A DNA stretch of 18,693 bases. It comes from Macrophomina tecta (taxonomy: Eukaryota; Ascomycota; Dothideomycetes; Botryosphaeriales; Botryosphaeriaceae). The translations under genes and the position numbers were made by a program. Shown here one piece after another: positions 8,986 through 16,500 of the stretch. The number at the start of each line of letters is the position of its first letter. Position 1 is the stretch's first letter. Under the pieces are notes generated by a model that saw only the letters and a list, made by a program, of their open reading frames with translations, was not told the DNA's origin and searched no databases. Where the stretch lies: positions 1 to 18,693 of the forward strand of contig JAKSGN010000028.1 in the NCBI GenBank assembly GCA_024180945.1, written 5' to 3'.

Positions 8986-9430
8986 GTGCTGTCACGCGAA
9001 GGCTTGAACCGCTAAGGCGATAAAGATTGGAGGGAACGCCGTTTCTGCACGTAAAGGGATTCGTGGTGTGGCAGATTACGCTAGGCAAGAGCATAGCGCG
9101 TGATCTGCCTTTAGGAGTCCAAATGGACCTAGTACTCCGAGAAAATACGTCCATAACTGCTTGAGGGACCGGGGAGTCGGATAACAGAATTTCCCGTGGG
9201 CATCAAAGTCAGGATTGCCCGAGTTGGAATAGGATCAGTTTTTGAGACTGCAATACTAGCAACGTGGTCCGTTTGGGAAATTGCAAGCGCAAATATATGG
9301 CATTCAAGAGCATGGCCAGAATAACCCCTGTAACACGGTCGCAAACCCGTGTTGATTGTGTTACCATTTCAACACTAATTTTATCAATGAGCTCTCAAGC
9401 CGCTGCGAACTCACGGTTGAGGCTGAGGCT
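8986..9430. other. Non-coding stretch before the pogo remnant
   Basis: No gene recognised. It contains the hairpin at 9070-9109 and, near 9329-9364, TGTAACAC facing GTGTTACC. Any upstream DDE-domain part of the pogo transposase should lie here, but I cannot recognise it in any frame. Confidence 0.4.
9070..9109. repeat. Long imperfect hairpin
   Basis: GGCAGATTACGCTA faces TAGCGCGTGATCTGCC across a 10-nt loop. The stem has one T/C mismatch and a 2-nt bulge. Function unknown. Confidence 0.45.
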
Positions 9431-9432
9431 AA

Positions 9433-9993
9433 ATGAGACATCATTGCCAAGCCTTCCGAGCGACAGGACTAGTCCCTGCCTGTCCAGAACGCGTCCTATC
9501 ATCACTCACTGTCGTCAGGACACCCTCTCCACCAGCGAGAGCAGAGGATCTAGAGGTTGCATGGACAGCAGAGACGCCTCGTACTGTAGCTCAGGTGGAG
9601 AAGCATGCTCAGCATATACAGAGCCTCCTTGGCCGTCGGTCCTCAAGTCCAATTACTCATGCTACTCAGGCGCTTGGTCAGCTTGTAAAAAGATGCCATG
9701 AGTCTATGCACTATGCAGCTATTGTAGATGTAGAGCTAGCAAAGCTACGTCAAGCTAGCCAGCGTAAAGCGCGTAAATAAGAGCAGCGCAGACAGTGTAT
9801 AGACTCTGTTTTTTTTTTTTGGGGGGGGGGGGGGCTCTACAGGTTGAGGAAGGTCAAAGGTTTGCTGCAGAGGCTGAGAAGGTAGCTCAGCAGGCAGAGC
9901 AAGTAGGGCAACCAGGCACACAACGAGCACTGCCAACATGCAGTAACTGCCATGAAAAAAGGACACAAAAGGACTCAGTGTCCTCTGCGATAG
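9433..9993 (+). pseudogene. C-terminal remnant of pogo/Fot1 DDE transposase
   Basis: The frame from 9433 reads AFRATGLVPACPERVLSSL, the segment that follows the DDE catalytic domain in Fot1/pogo transposases, then RTPSPPARAEDLEV and a helical C-terminal part (ATQALGQLVKRCHESMHYA). It hits TAA at 9778, with family-like sequence continuing in the same frame. A T12G14 block at 9809-9834 then shifts the frame to GALQVEEGQRFAAEAEKVAQ. A last shift at an A6 run (9955-9960) leads to the C-terminal knuckle C-S-N-C-H-E-K-G-H-K-R-T-Q-C, ending at TAG 9991-9993. The DDE catalytic core is missing, so it cannot encode an active enzyme. Family assignment rests on recognised motifs, not on a search. Confidence 0.75.
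9809..9834. repeat. T12-G14 homopolymer block
   Basis: Twelve T are followed directly by fourteen G inside the pogo transposase remnant, where the frame changes. The G run could form a quadruplex and is prone to replication slippage. Confidence 0.95.
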
Positions 9994-10078
9994 CTAGCAG
10001 CTTTTGTATGTATCTACTACTCAATTTATCATGGCGTTGTGGAGCTATTTGCAAAAAAGCCGTCGCGATTTTGGTGGG

Positions 10079-10107
10079 GTGACCGGATGACTGGTGTGAC
10101 CGGATGA
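10079..10107. repeat. Subterminal direct repeats of the pogo element
   Basis: GTGACCGGATGA occurs at 10079-10090 and 10096-10107, 17 bp apart, and again at 10602-10613 as part of the LINE target duplication. Such repeats near a transposon end are candidate transposase-binding sites (inference). Confidence 0.6.
10092..10107. repeat. LINE target-site duplication, left copy
   Basis: TGGTGTGACCGGATGA, identical over 16 bp to 10598-10613. Confidence 0.85.
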
Positions 10108-10597
10108 TGATGATGATGAATTCATAGACCATCCCAGCCGCCGATGGCAGCTATGCGGCGCTCAGCCGGCTCCACTGCGCCCGCTAGGCCCGTTTGAGCC
10201 TAATTGAGACGGCGGAGTCCGGCCTGCTCTCTATCTACTCTGCGTACCTCTACGTACATGTCTCTTGGCGCTACGGTTTTCCCGCAGCGCCAGCAATCTC
10301 CGCACACTATTCCGTCTTCCTCCAGTGTCAAGCTTCATGCTGTGAGTATAATATCGCTCCAAATTGCCCGAGGAGCTTGGTTGCCATCATGAACTTTGCT
10401 GCTGCTATGGCGGTGCTGCGCTGGTTCAGCAGCTTCCTCAGATCCGTTGTCCAGCGTCTCCTACCCTTCTCATCCGGCGTACGGAAGGTGAGCCTCAGTT
10501 CGTTGAATCTGCTACACGTGTACATCACGTGGCTGACTGTCTGCAGTCCTTGCCCGCATTCGCATTCACCGGATGTTACGCCTGGCACTTTCCTCTG
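10108..10597 (-). mobile_element. 5'-truncated LINE insertion (about 490 bp)
   Basis: The fragment is flanked by a perfect 16-bp duplication. On the minus strand it begins abruptly inside the C-terminal part of a LINE ORF2 and ends in a trinucleotide tail, (TCA)n, seen on + as TGATGATGATGA next to the left duplication. 5' truncation, a simple-repeat tail and a target duplication are the hallmarks of target-primed reverse transcription. Its protein differs from that of the large LINE at 13.5-18.6 kb, so it is a different family. Confidence 0.85.
10328..10597 (-). pseudogene. C-terminal tail of a LINE ORF2 (CCHC region)
   Basis: The open frame reads through SGECECGQGLQTVSHVMYTC, giving C-x-C-x7-H-x4-C, the zinc-binding motif that follows the RNase H domain in fungal and arthropod LINE ORF2 proteins. 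About 60 residues follow before the stop at 10328. The reverse transcriptase and RNase H domains are absent because the insertion is 5'-truncated. A 220-nt 3' UTR follows. Confidence 0.75.
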
Positions 10598-10613
10598 TGG
10601 TGTGACCGGATGA
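10598..10613. repeat. LINE target-site duplication, right copy
   Basis: TGGTGTGACCGGATGA, identical to 10092-10107. Confidence 0.85.
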
Positions 10614-10628
10614 GTGGTGGAAACACGT

Positions 10629-10955
10629 TAAATGAGATTTATTATAACTTCGTGACTCGAATTACGGAATTATCCACCGATGACGCATCCGCTGATGCCT
10701 CCACATTCCGCGTGCATAAGGCAGGATAGCCCATTCCCCGCAACCCAACCTGATGCTAGTTTACCGACGTTTTTGACGCTTGCGCAGTACGAACTAATTC
10801 TAGCTACCCAACCAAGGCAAGCAATCGGCTTCCATCCCGGAGTTAGGGGCAGTTCAGCTGTTGCCGATCCGAACGCCAGATCCGTCGAGCTGATGTTCCT
10901 CAAATCTCTCATCGGTAGCATCAATTATTCAGGGTCAAGCTACTATACACATCTA
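10629..10955. other. Intergenic stretch between pogo remnant and MITE
   Basis: No recognisable gene or repeat. A plus-strand frame from 10680 runs into the MITE and shows no family motif. Confidence 0.4.
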
Positions 10956-10993
10956 CCACAGGGGTTTTAAAAGTATTTTGTTTTCGCGCTAGC
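10956..10993. repeat. MITE left terminal inverted repeat
   Basis: 38 bp from CCACAGGGG to TTTTCGCGCTAGC; 36 of 38 positions pair with the right repeat. Confidence 0.88.
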
Positions 10994-11146
10994 TAGGGGG
11001 TAATTAGGCCGTTCACTCTGAGATGCCTACACACAGCTAATTTACTGGTACAACAACATAGATCTTAGGAATACAGGTGTAATTCTTATTGTTCTAGGCC
11101 CTAAAGCTATTTTAGCGGTTGGAGCAGGGGCTTAGTAGCCCCGCAC

Positions 11147-11184
11147 GTTAGCGCGAAAACAAAATACTTTTGAAACCCCTGTGG
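11147..11184. repeat. MITE right terminal inverted repeat
   Basis: Begins GTTAGCGCGAAAAC and ends ACCCCTGTGG, followed by TA. Confidence 0.88.
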
Positions 11185-11186
11185 TA

Positions 11187-12068
11187 CTATCTAGGCTGTG
11201 GCTTACGCTAGCAACCCGCTTATCAGAGGACCCTGTAAGTTGTTCTGGACAGAGTTTATAATCTTTCTCCTCCGCATCCAGCGGGCTGTATTGGCACTGC
11301 TATGTCTTAGTCATGGGTGTTGAAACCGTTGCAGAATAGACGCTGATACTTGAGGAGCGCGAATGCGAAATGTCTCCCTTTGCGCGATTCAAGTCTCTAC
11401 ATCAGTTCCAATGATTGGTAACGTTATTGGATTGACCATGTGGCCTGTTGTTCGTGTCGACGGAAGTTTCCGTACCGCTAAAATTGCGGTGGTGGTGGTT
11501 GGGTGTTATAAGGGGGGTGCGGGTACTAGCGCGCGCCACTGCGCTGAAGAATCTAGTATGAGGATATATGAGAATTAGCAGTTGCCCATACAAAATTTAT
11601 CAGTGCAGTGGAGTGCGCTACCTATCCGCTGATAACCCCCCCAAGGGTTCCAAGTCATGCACCCCAGATCTCGCTATGCATTCTGAATCTCGTGAAAGCC
11701 CAAAATCGGATGTCAATGTCAAGGCCAATGAAACCCCTCCAGGCAATCGCACGACCCCTGCACAGAGATTTCCCACGGCAGGAAGCTGATTTCGCAGAGA
11801 CACTCCTGCAGCCATGGGCTGAGTAACGACTCATGGCCGATCCAATTATCGGTCAGTGTATCGATTTGAATTCTCAACATGTGAACTCTTCAGAAGCCAC
11901 CTTCTCCCCCAAATAGAGCCAATCTTGTTGCCGTACATGTGCTAACTAGCTGATAAGAGGCTCGCAAGCCCCGCAAGCCTTACCAACTGAAGCTATCCAT
12001 GTTTACTGTCTTCATTCCTTTCCCTCGTCCCCATATTATACACAAAAGTTGCTCGCTTATTCACACAC
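11187..12068. other. Upstream region of the rhodopsin-family gene
   Basis: No supported gene; short overlapping frames at 11.4-11.8 kb have no recognisable motif. The last 60 bp hold a pyrimidine-rich run (12007-12032) and TATTATA at 12034-12040, only about 29 nt before the ATG. The pyrimidine run is typical of fungal promoters near the start site; the TATA is probably too close to act as the core box. Confidence 0.4.
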
Positions 12069-13158
12069 ATGGGCTCCAGACACAACCCTCACGGCGACGA
12101 GGCCGTGAGGATTTCCATCGGATTTACCGTAGCTGGGAACCTCGTCGTTCTCCTCCGCCTTTACTGTCGAATATTTCTTGTCCGTTTTCTAGGGACCGAA
12201 GACTGGTGCATTACGGTTGCCATGCTTTGCTCAACTGCCTTTACAATTCTCGTTAAAGTCCAAGCTGATGCTGGGCTGGGAGTGCACGAATGGGAATTGA
12301 CGCAAGAAGAGCTTCTCAAACCGCTCAAGGTCAGATGATCAGACCGCACTGGCGATTACCGTGGGAAGTCGTTATTAATAGGCCTAGGCTTTTTACGCGA
12401 GTCTTATATTTTACAACATGACCTTTGCATTCGTAAAGGCCTCATTTCTATTCCAATATAACCGCCTATTCGTCGGAAATCGAACACGCAGGACTATCTA
12501 CATCGTCGGTGCGATCATACTGCTTTTTAGCATCGAGACCGTCGTCGTCTCAGTGTTCATGTGTGTACCGATTAAAAAGTTCTGGGTCCCGTCACTCCTG
12601 GGCTTCTGCGTTGACAAGAGGGCTCTGTGGTTCACAAACTCATCACTGCACATCGTCACCGACATTGCCATCATTATACTTCCTATGCCTGAGCTCAGGC
12701 ACTTGAACCTACCCCGGCGCCAGAAAATCGCGCTCTTACTCGTCTTTGCTTTCGGCTTCTTCGCTTGCGTAACAAGCATCATCCGCCTACACACACTTAT
12801 CGAGGTCAGCAGCGGCAAGGATCTAACGCACGATAATGCCAAAACCGCGACGTGGAGTGTTGGGGAGCTGAACATAAGTCTAATTTGCGCATGTTTGCCG
12901 GTTCTTCGTCCGCTTTTGGCTCACCTTGTACCGCAACTCCTGCACACATCAACTCGTTCGCGCAGTGAAGGCCCGATAGAGTTATCTCGACCGAGCCGGC
13001 GGACAGTAACTGCGAACCAACGGACGTCCCATTCTGAACTGAAGTCGACTGACGACTACGACACGAATCAAGCAGGCAGAATGGCAAGCGATGATCAACT
13101 TCCACTGAGTAAATGTTGGGCTACCGAGAGGTCCATGGAAGGAGATGAAGGATCATGA
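12069..13158 (+). CDS. Fungal rhodopsin-like 7-TM integral membrane protein (PTH11-related family, no CFEM)
   Basis: Two exons, 12069-12329 and 12388-13158, joined in phase 0 across a 58-nt intron, give a 343-residue protein. Hydropathy by eye shows seven membrane segments at about 15-38, 46-66, 88-111, 124-146, 170-195, 203-226 and 245-265, then a hydrophilic Ser/Arg/Thr-rich tail. Family landmarks are LRLYCR in TM1, GTEDW before TM2, KASFLFQYNRLF after TM3, C-V-P-I-K-K-F-W, ILPMPELRHLNLPRRQK before TM6, and TWSVGELNISLICACLPVLRPLL in TM7. Members of this very large ascomycete family are predicted plasma-membrane receptors or sensors; few have a known ligand. There is no N-terminal cysteine-rich CFEM domain and no retinal-binding signature that I can see. 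ATG 12069 is the only in-frame start near the first segment. It is the only apparently intact host gene here. Confidence 0.88.
12330..12387 (+). other. Predicted intron of the rhodopsin-family gene
   Basis: GTCAGA...CCTAG, 58 nt, phase 0. Joining the exons gives LLKPLK-AFYASLIFYN, the expected entry into TM3. The first frame otherwise stops at 12338. The donor is weaker than GTAAGT; TTATTAAT at 12372-12379 may serve as branch site. Confidence 0.75.
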
Positions 13159-13336
13159 TTCATACACCCCGTCGGCCTCAGCAGACCATAGGGACAAAGA
13201 ACACTATCCTACGCTAAGCTACATTGGGATCCCGGTTCATTCGAGGCCCAGCACACTGTATGCAAAGAAACCATATCTCCCTCCAGTTCAACGATCTGAA
13301 AATAGACACGGGTAAATCGACTAATAGATAAAGCTT

Positions 13337-13368
13337 AATAAACGCAAGAAAAAAAAAAAAAAAAAAAA
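13337..13368 (+). terminator. AATAAA signal followed by an A20 tract
   Basis: AATAAA at 13337-13342 is followed six bases later by 20 A (13349-13368), about 180 bp beyond the rhodopsin-family stop codon. The AATAAA may be that gene's polyadenylation signal. A genomic A20 tract right after it is unusual; it lies at the 3' end of the minus-strand LINE but has the wrong polarity to be that element's poly(A) tail. Confidence 0.4.
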
Positions 13369-13508
13369 GAAATGTAATAGCAGAGCTGTCCTCCATGCAC
13401 CCCTCGTACCATCCCCTTCGAGACCACTTCCCGAGTGCTGTCAGTCCCTGTAGCGGCGTGACGGCTGGTTGGAGAAGGGATTGCTTTGCTCAGAGAAGGA
13501 TTGAGCTC

Positions 13509-16500
13509 TCAGTCTCTAGTTGCTACCAGTCTTCCAGTGGCCAGAGCAAAGGCTGCTGTTGCTTTGACTGCGCGCATGTCCGCCCGCCACTTCTCCGGCG
13601 GCCCATCTGCATACCTACCGTCGGGTTTTCTCGTGCCCGACCATCCGCCTAGCATGAACGCGAGATCACCGAGTCTACTTCCCAGGTCAATCTGTAATCT
13701 AGCGCGGAGATCCATCCAACGCGGACACTCCAAAAGGAAGTGCTTGACTGTTTCCCTCTCCGCTCCGCAGTTACACGAGGGCGCCTCTGCTCGCTTGATC
13801 TTATACAGCGGTTCGTTTAGGCTCGCTTTCGACGTTCTTAGTTGCGCAATCGCTGCGGCTTCCTTGTGGTTCAGTTGGTCATAGAGCTTCTTGGTGTGGA
13901 AATGTGCTAACGCTCGGTCAAGCTTGCGGGTCGACTCGCCGACCTTGGAAGCTTCGAATGTTCTCCTCCATAGTCTCAAAGTGATTTCCCTACACCGAGC
14001 CAGTGCTAACGGCCGTAGTAGATTGCCTAAAAGAGGTTCTTGGTTGTTCTCTGTAGCTTGTAGTGCCAAGCTATGCGCCTTCTCGCTCCCTACAATCCCT
14101 TCGCGCGCTGGCACCCACCTGAACTCGACGGGCGGTCCCTTGTTGCATCTGATCTGGTCTAATAAGCGGAGGATGTTTCGAACGGTTTCCTGACGCGGCA
14201 CTTGTTGCGACCTGCGGAGGAGACGGAGGGCTGTCTTGCTGTTACTATAGATGGCGTGTTTTACCTTGGCTGCTTCGGGATTTTCAGCCACCATCGCGGT
14301 CGACCACGTGCCATGTATCAGCTCTACTGCTTGGTGGATTGCGTGGAGCTCTGCGAATAATCTGTCTACTGACTCAGATTTGCCGACCGGACATGACTGA
14401 GCGACGATGGTCGTGCCCCTACTATCCACGCAAAAGACGCCGGTTCCGAGCTTGCCGCTTCTTTGCGCGCCACCCGTGAAGATGGCTACCTCTGACCTTG
14501 GCGGAGAGCTGGCTCGGAGCTTCGCCGGCTCTAGGGAGTCAATCTGAACGGCTGGTCTGTCGGCCCACGGCATTCTTACAAATGGGCGGATCGTTTCGAG
14601 GCGTTCAGCGTCGATTTCTCTAGCCGTCAGCATTATTCGTTGCAGCGGGGACACGAACCTCTTGTTGGCCGGGTCGATCGCACGCTTCAGCTTCCAGAAC
14701 GGGTGTTTCTGCGGCAGAGTGTGGCAGCTGACCCAAAATCGAAGCAGTTGCTGGGAGAGGCGGATCTCGACAGGTAGAATCGCTGCTTCGGCTTCGAGGA
14801 TGGGCAGCGCTACCGTCCGGAACGCCCCGGTGATTGCTCTGCCCGCGATTCTCTGCACTGCCTCGAGTGATTTCATCAGTGGTGCCGTTATGGCTGGCGC
14901 CCATATTGGAGCCGCATAGTCGACCGCCGGGGCTACGGTGGCTGAGAAGAGCTGGCGCACGCTGCTAGGTCGAAGGCCCTGTAGTCGCTTTAGCGCCAGG
15001 GCTGCCTGGACGCCCCTTTTTGCGATCCTCCCCGCATGAGCCTTGAACCGGAGTTCCTGGTCGAAGATGACGCCGAGAATCTTCGCTTCTGCCTTTGGGT
15101 GCACCTCTCTTCCCTTAACTATTATCGGCTGGCCAGATCGCCTCTGCTCATTCCGCGTAAAGTGGATAAGTGTCGTCTTCTCTGCTTCAAACGTCGCGCC
15201 GCTCGTCGCTTCCCACTCTTCGGCTCGAGCCACCACCGTTCTTTGAAGCTTTGCCACGTTCTCGCTTGCGGACAATCCCGTCACCCAGGCGCTATAGTCG
15301 TCGATAAAGGCGATGGCTCCTTTGTTCTTGTTGGTTACGGACTGGACTAAGTCGGCGTTGAAGAATAGAAATAGTATCGGCGAGAGAGGCGATCCCTGCG
15401 GAAGTCCTGCCTGCGGCAGGTCCATGACCCTAGACGTCTCGCCATTCACCACCACAGAGGCGCTCCTATTGGAGCAGAACGCTTTCACCCATTTGACCAG
15501 CACTTCCGGGATCCTTCTTTGTCGGAGCCGCTGGAGGAGCACGTCTCGGGCAACGCCGTTGTAAGCCCCTTTGACGTCGAACGATAGAAGCGAGAGAACC
15601 TTGCCTTCGCGCCACGCGTCATAGATGCGTTGCTGGAGGACGGTTAGTGCCTGCACTGTGGATCGTTGCTTCCTACCGCCAAAGTGGTTCTTAGGTAGTA
15701 GAGAGTGCTCCTCCGCCAATGCAGAGATCCTCTCTGCCACCACTGACTCTAGCGCTTTTCCCAGCGTCGACAACAGCGAGATTGGCCTGTATCCTTGCGC
15801 CACCTCCGCTGACTTTCCTGTCTTGCGCAGCGGAATAATTCTCGCGATGCTCCAGCGGCTAGGTAAGCGGCCATGTAGTAACGATTCGTTGAAAAGCTGA
15901 AAGATATGCTTGCCAATCACTGGCCAAAGCTCGCGCCACACAACCGCGGGAATTCCGTCTGCTCCCGGTGCTTTGAATGGACTGGCCCGGGAGACGGCCT
16001 CCTTTACTTCTTCCATTGTCAGTGGTGCGTATCCGAGCTGCTCACTACAGTCCTGAGCCGCCACGGCCTGTGCGCCCCCCCGTACTTCAGGGAGCTCCGG
16101 GAAGAAGTTCCTGATCAGTGTCTCCGAGATCTCCTCGCAGGACTCCGCGTAGCCGTTCTGGTATTTGAGGCGTGTAATTCGAGCGAGTCCGCTGCTTCCT
16201 GAATCGGTAAGATACTTGGCCGCTTTCCAGATGTTGGTCGGCTCCACAAGAAAGTCCTTCCAGCACCTTCGCTTCTGACGCCTCATCGTGTCATGGAATC
16301 TTTTGGCCGCTTCCCTTGCCTGTGCCTCTAACCAGATATCTGGCTGTCCCCACCTTCGGCGCCCTCTCGCCTGGTTCCTGAAGTAGGTGTATGACCTTCG
16401 CAGTTGACTGAGGTCCGCCGTCCACCACTTCTTCACGTATGGTGACGGTCTCGCTTTAGGGATGCAGCGCCGCAGTGCTGCCGAGACCGTTTCTAATAGA

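Larger units (their letters stand above)
9431..10628 (+). mobile_element. Decayed pogo/Fot1 (Tc1-mariner) transposon, 3' part, split by a LINE
   Basis: The C-terminal part of a fungal pogo-type transposase is followed by a 3' region with repeated GTGACCGGATGA motifs, then GTGGTGGAAACACGT ending next to TA (10629-10630), the dinucleotide these elements target. A LINE fragment with its duplication (10108-10613) sits in this end. No matching inverted left end is found in the window, so the 5' half is lost or unrecognisable. The right boundary is an inference from the repeat pattern and the TA. Confidence 0.65.
10956..11184. mobile_element. MITE, 229 bp, 38-bp inverted repeats, TA flanks
   Basis: The left end CCACAGGGGTTTTAAAAGTA (10956 onward) and the inverted right end CCACAGGGGTTTCAAAAGTA (ending 11184) match over 38 bp with two mismatches. 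TA flanks both ends (10954-10955 and 11185-11186). The 153-bp interior has no coding potential. TA duplication and long inverted repeats indicate a non-autonomous Tc1-mariner-type element. Its ends do not resemble the pogo remnant's terminal repeats, so another autonomous element probably mobilised it. Confidence 0.88.

Noticed and set aside
9329..9364. TGTAACAC...GTGTTACC could be the edge of a solo LTR starting with TGTAACA.
   Set aside because: No second LTR edge, target duplication or internal sequence was found; a short inverted repeat is equally likely.
10680..10970. A 96-codon plus-strand frame upstream of the MITE.
   Set aside because: Its end lies inside the MITE inverted repeat and it has no known motif.
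11402..11826. Several overlapping 60-75 codon frames on both strands.
   Set aside because: Short, overlapping, with no domain, signal peptide or splice context; expected by chance.
12034..12040. TATTATA as a TATA box for the rhodopsin-family gene.
   Set aside because: Only about 29 nt before the ATG, leaving almost no 5' UTR.
13349..13368. A20 as the poly(A) tail of the large LINE.
   Set aside because: The LINE is on the minus strand, so its tail would appear as T on the plus strand; the polarity is wrong.
10680..13400. A biosynthetic or defence gene cluster around the membrane protein.
   Set aside because: No other enzyme, transporter or regulator gene is present on either strand.
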